Counted from the stretch's first letter, positions 1-10,690 are shown. The stretch is DNA of 21,629 nt from Collinsella aerofaciens (GCF_028207065.1 NZ_JAQLFP010000037.1:1-21629), one strand, 5' to 3'. Notes: generated from the letters alone by a model not told the origin. A program made the numbers and translations.

Positions 1-135
1 GCCAGAGCGAGCAAGGTGCCTTGAAACGAGGCGGCATTGATCTTTCGATCATGCCGCCGAAGTTGAAAGGCAGATTGCCGCTCTGGCGGGTTTGCAGCGT
101 CAACTGGTTACGCGGGCTGGTAAGCCCGCGTAACC
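1..135 (-). repeat. Two-hairpin structured element, copy A
   Basis: Two stem-loops fill this stretch. The long one pairs 1-9 with 79-87 (9 bp, containing CCAGAGCG/CGCTCTGG), bulges A10, pairs 11-14 with 75-78, has a 2x2 internal loop, pairs 17-22 with 67-72, and then carries an inner hairpin (30-37 with 51-58, bulged T38, 39-42 with 47-50). After a 7-nt spacer comes GCAGCGTC (94-101), 5 nt, then a 13-bp hairpin (106-118 with 123-135) built on GTTACGCGG. The last paired base touches the TAG of the LCP gene at 136-138. The same architecture recurs at 15566-15699 with different bases in the stems. No T-run follows any stem on the minus strand, so this copy is not a standard terminator. The element may continue left of the window. 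Its function is unknown. Confidence 0.85.
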
Positions 136-1371
136 CTAATAATTGGCCTCGTAACCGTTGCCGTCGCCGGTGGGCTGTTCGTAGTAGTCCGAATCGCTCG
201 AATCGCTTGAGCCATCGGAATCGTCAGAGCTGACCGATGAGGTTGCGGTGCCGTTTGCGTAGTCGTCAGACGTGTTGTTGCTGAGGTCGCCGATCGTAGA
301 GCTGGAGCCGTCGGAAAGACCCATGGTGTTGGGACCCTTGGGATCCTTGCCGGCATCGACGCGCTCCATCATTTCCTTGAGCTCGTCCTCGTAGACAAAG
401 ACGTAGCTCACACCGTCGATCATGGTGCTGTCGTCGGCGTACGAGGGCAGGTTGGCCGAGTAGATACCGTCGACATCCATACCGCGCATGGCATTGACCG
501 TAGCCACGATATCCTGAACGCTCATATCGGTTACGAGCATATCGGACAGCGAATTAACCAGGCCAAAGATCTTCGTGGCATCGAAGTTATTGAGAATCTG
601 GTTGGCAAGGGCGCCAAGCACCTGACGCTGGTGGCGCATGCGCGTGTAATCGCCGTCGGCATAGGTGTAGCGGCAGCGGGCATAGGTAAGGGCGGTGGCA
701 CCGTCCATATGCTGCTGGCCAGCGGTAATCTTAATATCCAGGTGCTCGGGGTCGTCAACATCATCGGTTGCGTTAATGTCGATACCGCCAACCGAATCAA
801 TCAGCGCCTGCATACCGTCGAAGCTGACCTCGGCATAGTGGGAGATCTGAACACCGCACAGCTCGTTGACCGCCTCGACCATGGCCTCGGCGCCGCCAAC
901 GGTATGGCAGGCGTTGATCTTCATGGTCTCGCCCTTGTACTCGACCTTGGTGTCGCGCGGAACGGAAATGAGCGTCGCCTGCTTTTGCGTGGGGTCGATG
1001 CGAGCCAGGATAATCGAGTCGGCACGATACGTATCCTCGCCCGGACGGCCGTCGGTGCCAAGAAGCAGCACGTAGAACGGATCCTTTGCCTCATCGGTGT
1101 CAACCAGAACCCGACGCAGATTGTCAGTAATGACATTAGAATCGCCGAGCTTGCCCATAATGGTGGCAAACCACAGGCCGGCAGCGGTAGTGGCACTCAG
1201 CAGCACGCCAAGCACGACAATGAGCGCGACGTGACGAATCGTGTGGCTACGGCGACGTTGACGAGCGCGCTCGGAATAGCGAGCCACGTTATCGCGACTG
1301 TAGATCTTGGCCTGCGCACCAGTTGAGGGTCTTCGGGTGGTGGTATCCGCGAGGGGCTTTTTATTAAACAT
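136..1371 (-). CDS. LytR-CpsA-Psr (LCP) family cell-wall glycopolymer ligase
   Basis: LCP proteins transfer glycopolymers from lipid carriers to peptidoglycan on the outer face of the membrane. The 411-residue protein has a basic cytoplasmic N-terminus, one membrane segment (about 48-72) and an extracellular LCP domain (about 98-340). Family motifs seen are LLLGTDGR (103-109), RADSIILARID, SVPRDTKV, KINACHTVGG and DYTRMRHQRQ (241-250), which supply the Arg and Asp residues that bind the pyrophosphate lipid. Residues 350-411 form a Ser/Asp/Gly-rich, probably disordered tail. A TTG lies two codons upstream at 1377, but the AGG of the Shine-Dalgarno sequence sits 6 nt before the ATG at 1371, so ATG was chosen. 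It follows murA by 12 nt and probably shares its transcript. The stop is TAG, directly abutting structured element copy A. The exact polymer attached cannot be told. Confidence 0.9.
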   Translation of the reverse strand: MFNKKPLADTTTRRPSTGAQAKIYSRDNVARYSERARQRRRSHTIRHVALIVVLGVLLSATTAAGLWFATIMGKLGDSNVITDNLRRVLVDTDEAKDPFYVLLLGTDGRPGEDTYRADSIILARIDPTQKQATLISVPRDTKVEYKGETMKINACHTVGGAEAMVEAVNELCGVQISHYAEVSFDGMQALIDSVGGIDINATDDVDDPEHLDIKITAGQQHMDGATALTYARCRYTYADGDYTRMRHQRQVLGALANQILNNFDATKIFGLVNSLSDMLVTDMSVQDIVATVNAMRGMDVDGIYSANLPSYADDSTMIDGVSYVFVYEDELKEMMERVDAGKDPKGPNTMGLSDGSSSTIGDLSNNTSDDYANGTATSSVSSDDSDGSSDSSDSDYYEQPTGDGNGYEANY

Positions 1372-1383
1372 AGGCAACCTGTA

Positions 1384-2667
1384 TTAGTAGATGACGGGAT
1401 CGGGGACGGTAGCATGCTCGACATGCGCGCCAAGCGCCTGCAGCTTTTCGACAAACTGCTCGTAGCCGCGCTTGATGTGATGGATAGCCGAAACCTCGGT
1501 CGTCCCGTCGGCGATCAAGCCCGCTACGACGAGGGCCGCTCCGCCGCGCAGATCGGGCGAGGTAACCTGTGCACCCGAGAAGCCCTTGACGCCATGAATC
1601 ATGGCATGATGGCTCTCGATACGAATGTCGGCACCCATGCGCACCAGCTCAGAGGCAAACATAAAGCGATTCTCGAAGATGTTCTCGGTAATAACGGAAC
1701 TGCCGCCGGAGAGGGCGGAGAGCACCATAATTTGTGCCTGCATGTCGGTCGGGAAGCCGGGGAACGGAAGCGTCTGGATGTCGACAGGCTTGATACGCTC
1801 GGCACGGTTCACATGGACGCCATCCTCGACGCGCTCGCAGTCGATACCCATGAGCTCCATCTTCTTGAGCACCATACCCAAGTGAATGGGACAAAAGCCC
1901 GTGACATCGACACCGCGATCGTCTGCCATCAACGCACCGGCGACGATAAAGGTACCGGCCTCGATGCGGTCGCCCACTACGCGATGGGTAACAGGATGCA
2001 GCTCTTCCACGCCCTCGATGGTCACGACAGGCGTACCGGCGCCAACAATCTTGGCGCCCATCTCGTTGAGCATGTTGGCGAGATCGACGATCTCGGGCTC
2101 GCGGGCGGCATTGTCGATAACCGTGGTACCCTGCGCGCGCACGGATGCCATAATGAGGTTCTCGGTCGCACCGACACTGGCGAACTCGAGCGTGACGGTG
2201 GTGCCGCGCAGGCCCTGAGGCGCGCTGGCGTTGATATAGCCGTGGGCGGTATCAAACTCGACGCCCAGGGCCTCAAGACCAAGAATGTGCATATCGATCT
2301 TGCGAGCACCCAGGTTGCAGCCGCCCGGCATGGCAATTTTGGCGCGATGGAAGCGGCCCAGCAGGGGTCCCATGACGGCGGTGGAAGCGCGCATCTTGGC
2401 AACGAGCTCGTAGGGGGCCTCCCATGAATCGACCTGAGAGGTATCAATCTCGAGCGTGTGCTCGTCGAGAACATCGATCGTAGCGCCCATGCCCTTGAGC
2501 ACCTTGCCCATCACGTGGACATCGGAAATATCGGGCACGTTCTGCAGCGTCGTCTTGCCCGGCGCCAGAAGCGTTGCCGCCATGAGTTTGAGCGCGGAGT
2601 TCTTGGCACCCGAGACGGGCACGGAGCCTCCGATGGCGTGGCCACCCTCAACGCGGATAATATCCAA
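1384..2667 (-). CDS. murA: UDP-N-acetylglucosamine 1-carboxyvinyltransferase (MurA)
   Basis: MurA catalyses the first committed step of peptidoglycan synthesis, moving enolpyruvate from PEP to UDP-GlcNAc in the cytoplasm. The 427-residue length is normal. The N-terminal SGAKNSAL places the substrate-binding Lys at residue 22, and the loop PGGCNLGARKID puts the catalytic Cys at residue 117; this is the fosfomycin-sensitive Cys form rather than the Asp form. The start is TTG at 2667, preceded by AAAGG; it gives the expected N-terminus MDIIRVEGG and no better start is visible. It lies downstream of the ATP synthase terminator and 12 nt before the LCP gene, so the two form an envelope pair. Its own promoter is not obvious in the short gap. 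The stop is TAA. Confidence 0.97.
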   Translation of the reverse strand: MDIIRVEGGHAIGGSVPVSGAKNSALKLMAATLLAPGKTTLQNVPDISDVHVMGKVLKGMGATIDVLDEHTLEIDTSQVDSWEAPYELVAKMRASTAVMGPLLGRFHRAKIAMPGGCNLGARKIDMHILGLEALGVEFDTAHGYINASAPQGLRGTTVTLEFASVGATENLIMASVRAQGTTVIDNAAREPEIVDLANMLNEMGAKIVGAGTPVVTIEGVEELHPVTHRVVGDRIEAGTFIVAGALMADDRGVDVTGFCPIHLGMVLKKMELMGIDCERVEDGVHVNRAERIKPVDIQTLPFPGFPTDMQAQIMVLSALSGGSSVITENIFENRFMFASELVRMGADIRIESHHAMIHGVKGFSGAQVTSPDLRGGAALVVAGLIADGTTEVSAIHHIKRGYEQFVEKLQALGAHVEHATVPDPVIY

Positions 2668-2680
2668 GGTCTACCCTTTC

Positions 2681-2719
2681 AAAAAGCATGCCCGGGGTGG
2701 CTGGGCCATCCCGGGCATG
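2681..2719 (-). terminator. Rho-independent terminator of the ATP synthase operon
   Basis: On the minus strand a GC-rich stem (CATGCCCGGG paired with CCCGGGCATG, extended by TGG/CCA across a mismatch) spans 2719-2687 and is followed by CTTTTTG at 2686-2680. It begins 36 nt after the atpC stop codon and lies before murA, so it should end the atp transcript. Some read-through into murA is possible because the gap leaves little room for a separate murA promoter. Confidence 0.85.
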
Positions 2720-2755
2720 ATGTGTTCGCAAATGGTCGAACGCTAAATCGTTTGA

Positions 2756-3148
2756 CTATTGGGCAAGCTTGAGCTTACACCATGCGATTTCATTATAGAG
2801 GTAGGCGCGGCGTGCATCATCCTCCGACAAATTACCCAGCTTCTCTTCAAAACCTTGAATATCAGCTTTAAGCTTGTCGGCATCGACGGTCGCCAAATCG
2901 CAAGCGCGCTCGGCGAGAACGGTCACGACATCGTCCGCAACCTGGGCATAGCCGCCGGCCACGGCAAACGTGTGGTCGACAGTGCCCATGGCCTTATCGG
3001 AAACGCGAACGTAACCGCGGTCGATCGTGCAGATCTCGCTGGAGTGAGCAGGCAGGACGCCAAACTCGCCATCCGTGGACGGAATCGACACAAACGCAGC
3101 GTCGCCCTCATAGGCGCAGCTCACGGGGCACACGATGCGGATACGCAT
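2756..3148 (-). CDS. atpC: F1Fo ATP synthase subunit epsilon
   Basis: Epsilon is a central-stalk subunit of F1 that binds gamma and the c ring and can inhibit ATP hydrolysis. The 130-residue protein has the N-terminal beta-sandwich pattern (VCPVSCAYEGDAAFVSIPS, then GEFGVLPAHS, a typical epsilon signature) over about 1-85, and a C-terminal helical hairpin over about 88-130 rich in Lys, Glu and Ala. The ATG at 3148 lies 3 nt after the atpD stop. It is the last gene of the operon and is followed by a strong terminator. The stop is TAG. Confidence 0.96.
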   Translation of the reverse strand: MRIRIVCPVSCAYEGDAAFVSIPSTDGEFGVLPAHSSEICTIDRGYVRVSDKAMGTVDHTFAVAGGYAQVADDVVTVLAERACDLATVDADKLKADIQGFEEKLGNLSEDDARRAYLYNEIAWCKLKLAQ

Positions 3149-3151
3149 AAC

Positions 3152-5514
<2,363 letters not shown>

Positions 5515-5519
5515 GGGGC

Positions 5520-7118
5520 TTAGTTCTCCTCTGATCCAGAAACATCCGAATGGTGCTTGGCCATGAACTGCTGCTTGAAGTCGCCGATGACGCGCAAGAG
5601 CTCAGCCTTGGTGTCATCATCGATCTTCTTGACGCGAACCTTGTCGAGCAGCGAACCAAAGCCATTGTCCATGTACTCGATGAGCTCGGCACGGAAGGGC
5701 AGCACGTCGGCGATCTCCAGGTCATCCAGGAAGCCCTCGTTGCCAGCGAACAGCGTAACGATCTGCTCGCCAACCTCAAACGGCTTGTAACGCGGCTGCT
5801 TCAGGAGCTCGGTCATGCGAGCACCATGGGTCAGCTGCTTCTGAGTAGCCTCGTCGAGGTCGGAGCCGAACTGCGTAAAGCCAGCGAGCTCCTGGTACGA
5901 AGCGAGGTCCAGGCGAAGGTTGCCGGCAACCTGCTTCATAGCCTTGGTCTGCGCATCGCCACCGACGCGGGACACGGAGATGCCCACGTCGACTGCCGGG
6001 CGCTGACCCTGGAAGAAGAGCTCGGACTGCAGGTAGATCTGACCATCGGTAATGGAAATGACGTTGGTCGGAATGTAGGCCGAGACGTCGCCGTCCTGGG
6101 TCTCGATGATCGGCAGTGCCGTCATGGAGCCGTAACCGTTCTTCTTGGACATCTTGACGGCACGCTCGAGCAGACGAGAGTGCAGGTAGAAGATGTCGCC
6201 AGGATAGGCCTCGCGTCCGGGCGGACGATGCAGCGTCAGCGACATCTGACGGTAGGCCACAGCCTGCTTGGACAGGTCGTCGTAGATGACGAGCACGTGG
6301 CCGCCGGGGTTGGTCTCGCTGGCGGGCTTGCCGTCCTCGCCGTTGTACATGAAGAACTCGCCGATAGCGGCACCGGCCATAGGCGCGATGTACTGCATAG
6401 GGGCGGAATCGGCAGCGGTGGCCGAAACGATGATGGTGTAGTCGAGCGCACCGTGCTGAGCGAGGGTCTCGCGGATGTTGGCAACCGTGGAGGCCTTCTG
6501 GCCGATGGCGACATAGATGCAGACCATGCCCTTGCCGCGCTGGTTGAGGATAGCGTCGATGGCGATGGCGGTCTTACCGGTCTTACGGTCGCCGATGATG
6601 AGCTCACGCTGACCGCGGCCAATAGGCACCATGGAGTCGATAGCGAGCAGACCGGTCTGAACCGGCTCGCACACCGGGGTACGATCGATGACGCCGGGAG
6701 CCTTGAACTCGATGGGGCGACGGTGCGTGGCGACGATGTCGCCCAGGCCGTCGATGGGCTGGCCGAGCGGATTGACGACGCGGCCGAGCATGGCACGGCT
6801 CACGGGGATATCCATAATGCGGCCAGTGGTGCGGCACTCGTCGCCTTCCTTGATGGAGTCGACGGCACCGAACAGAACGGCGCCGACCTCGTCACGGTCA
6901 AGGTTCTGGGCAAGGCCGAAGACGGTCTCACCGGTATCGGAGCTCTTGAACTCCAGAAGCTCGCCTGCCATGGCGCTCTTGAGGCCGGAGACGCGCGCGA
7001 TGCCGTCGCCTACCTCGTCGACCGTTGAAACCTCATGCGTATCGACCGTCGCGGAGAGGCTCGTGAGCTGCTCCTGCAGTTTCTTGGCGATATCCTGGGC
7101 ATTGAGGGTTTCGGACAT
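5520..7118 (-). CDS. atpA: F1Fo ATP synthase subunit alpha
   Basis: Alpha forms the non-catalytic nucleotide sites and supplies an arginine finger to beta. In the 532-residue protein the P-loop GDRKTGKT is at 176-183. [18 protein letters not shown] in the C-terminal third is the alpha signature and includes the Arg finger. The N-terminal helix (about 1-25) binds delta. The ATG at 7118 shares a base with the atpH stop (TAATG) and has a near-ideal GGAGGTGA Shine-Dalgarno 6-7 nt upstream. The length is slightly above E. coli's 513. The stop is TAA. Confidence 0.98.
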   Translation of the reverse strand: MSETLNAQDIAKKLQEQLTSLSATVDTHEVSTVDEVGDGIARVSGLKSAMAGELLEFKSSDTGETVFGLAQNLDRDEVGAVLFGAVDSIKEGDECRTTGRIMDIPVSRAMLGRVVNPLGQPIDGLGDIVATHRRPIEFKAPGVIDRTPVCEPVQTGLLAIDSMVPIGRGQRELIIGDRKTGKTAIAIDAILNQRGKGMVCIYVAIGQKASTVANIRETLAQHGALDYTIIVSATAADSAPMQYIAPMAGAAIGEFFMYNGEDGKPASETNPGGHVLVIYDDLSKQAVAYRQMSLTLHRPPGREAYPGDIFYLHSRLLERAVKMSKKNGYGSMTALPIIETQDGDVSAYIPTNVISITDGQIYLQSELFFQGQRPAVDVGISVSRVGGDAQTKAMKQVAGNLRLDLASYQELAGFTQFGSDLDEATQKQLTHGARMTELLKQPRYKPFEVGEQIVTLFAGNEGFLDDLEIADVLPFRAELIEYMDNGFGSLLDKVRVKKIDDDTKAELLRVIGDFKQQFMAKHHSDVSGSEEN

Positions 7119-7594
7119 TAGGCTTCACCTCCGTACGAATTAGCAGAGTTTGCGAGGGTCTCCTGCGCGATGCGCAGCTGCGTCTTGACGGAAATGTCAC
7201 GACGCTCGCCGCGGGCCTCGAGCACCAGGCCGCCCATGATAGACGGGTCGACCTGCTCGATAAGGAATACCTTGCGGCCGAAGTCCTGCTCGCATTTCTT
7301 AGTGATGGTTTGACGCAGCTCGTCGTCGAGCGGGATCGCCGTGGTGACGGTCACGCCCACTACATCCTCGTCTTCCTCGGCAACATACTTAAAGGCAGCT
7401 GCCACCTTGGGAAGAAGGTCGAGCTGGTCGCGCTTGGACATGGTGTCGAGCACGGCGATGATCTCGGGGCTGGCAGAAGCCAAGCGCTCGATCATCTCGA
7501 GGTCCTCGAACACATGGTTCTCGGCCTTAGCGGCTTCCAGAAGGGAGCGCGCGTAGGTCTCGAGCACCTTGTCCTGATAGCGGCTAGTCGGCAT
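7118..7594 (-). CDS. atpH: F1Fo ATP synthase subunit delta
   Basis: Delta joins the peripheral stalk (b subunits) to the top of F1. The 158-residue protein is of ordinary length and mostly helical at the N-terminus ([10 protein letters not shown] at about 14-23 is typical). The C-terminal part contains [18 protein letters not shown], matching the conserved delta motif with invariant GG, followed by the usual D-S-hydrophobic pattern. The ATG at 7594 lies 11 nt inside atpF. The stop is TAA and overlaps the atpA start. The fused b-delta form seen in mycobacteria is absent here. Confidence 0.95.
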   Translation of the reverse strand: MPTSRYQDKVLETYARSLLEAAKAENHVFEDLEMIERLASASPEIIAVLDTMSKRDQLDLLPKVAAAFKYVAEEDEDVVGVTVTTAIPLDDELRQTITKKCEQDFGRKVFLIEQVDPSIMGGLVLEARGERRDISVKTQLRIAQETLANSANSYGGEA

Positions 7595-8186
7595 TCAGGC
7601 TACCTGCTTCCTGGATGTAGCGCTCGATGAGCTTCTTCTGCTCGGCATCGTCCTCGAGTGCCTCGCCCACGATCTTGGTGGCGACGGCAACGGACAGGTC
7701 GGCGATGGAGCTCGCGGCACCGGCGTAAATGGACTTGCGCTCGTCCTCGACGGTCGTATGGGCCTTGGCGATGATCTCCTCGGCCTCCTTGTGAGCAGCC
7801 TCGATGATACGGGCGCGCTCGGACTCGGCGTCCTTACGGGCCTCGAGAACGATGTCGGCAGCCTGACGACGGGCGTCGGTGACAATCGAGTCGGACTCAG
7901 CGCGCTTGGCGATAGCCTCCTGCTTGGTCTTCTCGGCCTCGTCGAGGCTCTCCTCGATCTTCTTGCCGCGCTCCTCCATGGTTTTCATGATGCCCGGCAG
8001 GGCGACCTTGGCCAGCACGATCCAGATAATCAGGAAGGCGATAAGCGCCGGGATGAACTCCGCCATCTTAGGGATGAGGATGTCCGCACCGGCAGCGCCG
8101 TCCTCGGCGAACGCGGAAACCGGCATGAGCAGCGCGGCCGCGGACGCGGAGAGTGCGATCGCGCTCTTCTGGGATGAAAGATTCAT
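7584..8186 (-). CDS. atpF: F1Fo ATP synthase subunit b, with apparent signal peptide
   Basis: Subunit b is the peripheral stalk linking membrane subunit a to F1. The 200-residue protein has one membrane segment (about 43-62, in IPALIAFLIIWIVLAKVALPG) and a long charged helix (about 65-170, rich in Glu, Lys and Ala) that should dimerise. Unusually, 40 residues precede the membrane segment and look like a secretion signal: a Lys at 7, a hydrophobic stretch 8-22, then SAFA|ED with an Ala-x-Ala cleavage pattern at 25-27. Cleavage would leave the N-terminus outside, consistent with b topology. The ATG is at 8186, 15 nt after atpE; the 3' end overlaps atpH by 11 nt. The stop is TAG. Confidence 0.94.
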   Translation of the reverse strand: MNLSSQKSAIALSASAAALLMPVSAFAEDGAAGADILIPKMAEFIPALIAFLIIWIVLAKVALPGIMKTMEERGKKIEESLDEAEKTKQEAIAKRAESDSIVTDARRQAADIVLEARKDAESERARIIEAAHKEAEEIIAKAHTTVEDERKSIYAGAASSIADLSVAVATKIVGEALEDDAEQKKLIERYIQEAGSLNAD

Positions 8187-8201
8187 ACTTGACGCTCCGT
8201 G

Positions 8202-8396
8202 CTATTTAACGATCAGCGCGACAACGAAGCCGATCAGAGCCAGAGCCTCGCCGAAGGCGGAGCCCATAATGAAGACGGTGAACACGCGGCCCTGGACCTC
8301 AGGCTGACGGGCCATAGCGCCCGTAGCACCCAGAGCAGACAGGCCGATAGCAAGACCAGCGCCGATAACACCGAGACCGTAACCGATAACTCCCAC
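8202..8396 (-). CDS. atpE: F1Fo ATP synthase subunit c
   Basis: Subunit c forms the proton-driven rotor ring. The 64-residue hairpin has helix 1 (GVIGAGLAIGLSALGATGA), the polar loop ARQPE at 29-33, and helix 2 with the ion-binding Glu at 50 (GSAFGEALALIGF). Sodium-type rings usually carry Gln in helix 1 and Ser-Thr after the Glu; here those positions hold Ile and Ala-Leu, so proton coupling is inferred. The start is GTG at 8396 with AAAGGAGG four bases upstream; no other in-frame start exists before a stop. It is somewhat short for the family (70-80 is common). The stop is TAG. Confidence 0.97.
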   Translation of the reverse strand: MGVIGYGLGVIGAGLAIGLSALGATGAMARQPEVQGRVFTVFIMGSAFGEALALIGFVVALIVK

Positions 8397-8413
8397 GATT
8401 CCTCCTTTGTCGT

Positions 8414-8483
8414 GCGTGTCTTATTTCACGCAGGATAACCTTTTTATAACTGCCGGGCTCCATGGGTACGGGCACCGGCGGTT
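8414..8483 (-). other. Two stem-loops between atpB and atpE
   Basis: The 124-nt gap between atpB and atpE is by far the largest inside the operon. On the minus strand it forms a GC-rich hairpin (8483-8448: GCCGG-t-GC paired with GCCCGGC, flanked by AAC/GTT) and a small one (8431-8427 with 8418-8414, GCGTG/CACGC) just before the atpE Shine-Dalgarno. Neither is followed by a T-run, so termination is unlikely. A role in mRNA stability or enhanced translation of the high-copy c subunit is an inference. Confidence 0.5.
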
Positions 8484-8520
8484 TAACGAATTACCTTACC
8501 TTTAAGGCGCGAACGGAAGA

Positions 8521-9324
8521 CTACTCCTCCTCCGCGACCTCCTCTGCCTCGGAGACATACACGGCGGTAAGGACCGTGAAGACGTAAGCCTGGATGGCGC
8601 CGACCACAAGCTCGATCGCATAGATCAGGATGAGGATGGCAAGCCAGGCCAGCGAAGGCAGGGCGCCGACGGCGTGGGCCGCGGAAACCTGCTGAAGCAG
8701 CGGCTGCATGAACATGCTCGCCATGATGGCGAACGAGCCCATGACCACGTGTCCTGCGAACATGTTGCAGAACAGACGGACGGCGAGCGTGATGAGGCGC
8801 AGGAAGGTCGAGAAAAGCTCGACGACCCACACGAGCACGTTCATCGGGAAGCTCACGCCCTGCGGGGCGAGGCTCTTGGTGTAGCCGATCACGCCGTGAG
8901 CCTTGCATCCGTAGTAGATGAAGTACACGAAGGCGAAAATGGCGAGTGCGGCGGTGGAGCCGATTGCGCCGGTGCCGGGCTTCATTCCCGGAATCAGGCC
9001 GATCATGTTATTGATCAGGATGAACAGGAAAAGCGAGCACAGGAACGGGAAGTGCTTCTTCCAGTTCTCACCCACGACGCCCTTGCCGATATCGTTCTCG
9101 ACGTACTCGATGATGTACTCGAAACCGTTGACGAAGAAGCCCTTGGGAACCAGGGTCTGCTTCTTCTTGAACACGGCCAGGACGATCAGGAGCACGATCG
9201 TGGAGACGATCAGCCAAAACGAGTACTGCGTGATGCCGCAGCTCAGATCGCCCACGACAGGGGTGGAGCTGAACTCGCTGACCAGATGATTAATCTCATC
9301 AGGCAGCTTTTCAAAAATTTCCAC
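8521..9324 (-). CDS. atpB: F1Fo ATP synthase subunit a
   Basis: Subunit a is the membrane stator with the two proton half-channels. The 267-residue protein has five or six hydrophobic helices. The essential Arg, which faces the c-ring Glu, is residue 183 in AVRLFCNMFAGH, and the last helix contains ELVVGAIQAYVFT with the partner Gln. The tail is very acidic (SEAEEVAEEE). The start is GTG at 9324 with AAAGG 6 nt upstream, 3 nt after the preceding gene. No leader peptide is visible, unlike the b subunit. The stop is TAG. Confidence 0.97.
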   Translation of the reverse strand: MEIFEKLPDEINHLVSEFSSTPVVGDLSCGITQYSFWLIVSTIVLLIVLAVFKKKQTLVPKGFFVNGFEYIIEYVENDIGKGVVGENWKKHFPFLCSLFLFILINNMIGLIPGMKPGTGAIGSTAALAIFAFVYFIYYGCKAHGVIGYTKSLAPQGVSFPMNVLVWVVELFSTFLRLITLAVRLFCNMFAGHVVMGSFAIMASMFMQPLLQQVSAAHAVGALPSLAWLAILILIYAIELVVGAIQAYVFTVLTAVYVSEAEEVAEEE

Positions 9325-9327
9325 GAC

Positions 9328-9639
9328 TTACCTTTCGACCTCATGAGGATCTCGCAGCGCCTTGGCGACACGAACCGCGCAGGCGGCCATAAAGGCCACG
9401 AAGCCGATCGCCTCGCCCAGGAGGAACATGCGAAATGCCTCTCCGAACAACACAAACACAACCAAGGTAAAGACGAGCAGGGCGATTGCCGAGACCGCCA
9501 GACTCACCATACCCTTGAGCATGTCCGCATTCTGTTTATCGTCAAGAACCGGCTTGAGCGTAAAGACAAAGGGAAGGAAGGCAATTGCGCCCGCGATGGC
9601 GCCTGCAACGATAGCGAGCAGATCGGCTATCTGAAACAC
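9328..9639 (-). CDS. Small membrane protein in the atpI position
   Basis: The 103-residue protein has three clear hydrophobic segments (about 5-27, 43-65 and 68-90) and a charged C-terminal end (RVAKALRDPHEVER). It is the first gene of the atp operon, the place usually held by atpI, whose product helps assemble the c ring or imports magnesium. Sequence identity to AtpI cannot be judged by eye, so the role is inferred from position only. A longer frame begins with TTG at 9714, but that codon overlaps the likely promoter and lacks a Shine-Dalgarno; GTG at 9639 has GAGG 6 nt upstream and was chosen. The stop is TAA, 3 nt before atpB. Confidence 0.75.
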   Translation of the reverse strand: MFQIADLLAIVAGAIAGAIAFLPFVFTLKPVLDDKQNADMLKGMVSLAVSAIALLVFTLVVFVLFGEAFRMFLLGEAIGFVAFMAACAVRVAKALRDPHEVER

Positions 9640-9700
9640 TGGCGTCCTCACTTTCCTTTTTAACGCTTCACAGAACAGTTCCCGCCAAACATTGGTGACT

Positions 9701-9728
9701 ATTGTACGAGCCAATCGCTAAAGTACAA
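9701..9728 (-). promoter_or_regulatory. Probable promoter of the ATP synthase operon
   Basis: On the minus strand TTGTAC (9728-9723) and TACAAT (9706-9701) are separated by 16 nt. The -10 box matches the vegetative consensus at 5 of 6 positions; the -35 box is weak. Transcription would begin near 9694, giving a leader of about 55 nt before the GTG start at 9639. Confidence 0.55.
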
Positions 9729-9843
9729 CCGAAAAAGCATCGGTTAATACGCACCTGTTCGTTTTCTTAAGACCTTCTTTATGCCGCAGGTACGGTAATA
9801 CGTTTTTCTCGAACCCTGCAGGGCAAAACGTCCGTTAACAGGA

Positions 9844-9878
9844 GTGCGCGCGGTCGCCTTTTGTTCGTCCGCGCGCAC
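9844..9878 (-). other. 10-bp inverted repeat downstream of upp
   Basis: GTGCGCGCGG (9844-9853) pairs with CCGCGCGCAC (9869-9878). It lies 40-75 nt after the upp stop in the gap before the atp promoter. No T-run follows on the minus strand, so it may stop transcription only weakly, or protect the upp mRNA end. A second palindrome, CCCTGCAGGG, lies nearby at about 9814-9823. Confidence 0.45.
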
Positions 9879-9919
9879 CGTTTCTTCGTATTTGCAGCCG
9901 CGGCCGTTTAGCCCAGCGA

Positions 9920-10567
9920 CTAGAGCGTGCCGTAGATGCGGTCGCCGGCGTCGCCGAGGCCGGGAACGATGTAGGCAGCCTCGTTGAGATGGTCGTCGAT
10001 GGCGCAGGTATAGATATGCACATCTGGGTCCTTCTCGGTCAGCGACTTGAGGCCCTCGGGGGCCGCGACGATGCACAGCATGCGGATGTCCTTGACACCG
10101 CGCTCGCGCAGGTAGCTGATGGCCATCTCGGCCGAACCGCCCGTGGCAAGCATGGGGTCGACGACCAGGCAGATGCGCTGGTCGATATCCTTGGGCACCT
10201 TGCAGTAATACTCGTGCGGCTCGTGGGTGACCTCGTCGCGCTCCATGCCGATGTGACCCACGCGAGCGGAGGGCACCAGGTCGAGGATGCCGTCGACCAT
10301 GCCAAGGCCCGCACGCAGGATGGGCACGATGGCGAGTTTCTTGCCGGCAAGCTGTTTGAACGTGGCGGTAGTGATGGGGGTCTCGACCTCGACGTCTTCC
10401 ATAGGCAGGTCGCGCATGGCCTCGTAGCCGTCAAAAAGCGCGAGTTCGCGCACGAGCTGGCGGAACTGGTTGGTGCCGGTGTTTTTGTCGCGCAGGATCG
10501 ACAGCTTGTGCTGGACGAGCGGGTGATCGACAAGCGTCACACGGGACGCATCGTAGGTGACGGTCAT
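9920..10567 (-). CDS. upp: Uracil phosphoribosyltransferase
   Basis: UPRT salvages uracil by joining it to PRPP to give UMP in the cytoplasm. The 215-residue protein has the PRPP loop [11 protein letters not shown] in the middle and the uracil-binding C-terminal motif [13 protein letters not shown]. The ATG at 10567 starts [20 protein letters not shown], the usual N-terminus; the frame is open further upstream but AAAGGGG about 10 nt before this ATG supports it. It lies directly upstream of the ATP synthase operon, as upp does in B. subtilis. The stop is TAG. Confidence 0.96.
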   Translation of the reverse strand: MTVTYDASRVTLVDHPLVQHKLSILRDKNTGTNQFRQLVRELALFDGYEAMRDLPMEDVEVETPITTATFKQLAGKKLAIVPILRAGLGMVDGILDLVPSARVGHIGMERDEVTHEPHEYYCKVPKDIDQRICLVVDPMLATGGSAEMAISYLRERGVKDIRMLCIVAAPEGLKSLTEKDPDVHIYTCAIDDHLNEAAYIVPGLGDAGDRIYGTL

Positions 10568-10590
10568 GGATTGATTGCCCCTTTCGTTGC

Positions 10591-10617
10591 GGCCGCAAAA
10601 CGGCCTTGCTGACAAGG
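10591..10617 (-). other. Overlapping hairpins in the upp leader
   Basis: GGCCG/CGGCC (10591-10595 with 10601-10605) and CCTTG/CAAGG (10604-10608 with 10613-10617) share two bases, so both cannot be fully paired at once. They lie just upstream of the upp Shine-Dalgarno. The rest of the 123-nt gap between glpK and upp shows no clear promoter. Regulation by alternative folding is possible but not shown. Confidence 0.3.
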
Positions 10618-10690
10618 CGCGCAGCAATGTTGCCGCCGCACGCCATGCATTAGTTTAGCGGTTTGTTGTATCGAGCAGCCCATCGCAGCC

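Noticed and set aside
106..135. GTTACGCGG hairpin as an integron attC or simple terminator
   Set aside because: The attC core consensus GTTRRRY is not met and no integrase or cassette is present; no T-run follows on the minus strand.
1414..2427. 337-codon open frame on the plus strand
   Set aside because: It is antisense to murA and rich in His and Gly, as expected for the reverse reading of a real gene.
5550..7028. 492-codon open frame on the plus strand
   Set aside because: It is antisense to atpA, has biased Gly/Asp/Val/Leu composition and no recognisable domain.
9640..9714. N-terminal extension of the atpI-position protein from TTG at 9714
   Set aside because: No Shine-Dalgarno; the codon overlaps the likely promoter, and GTG at 9639 has a good site.
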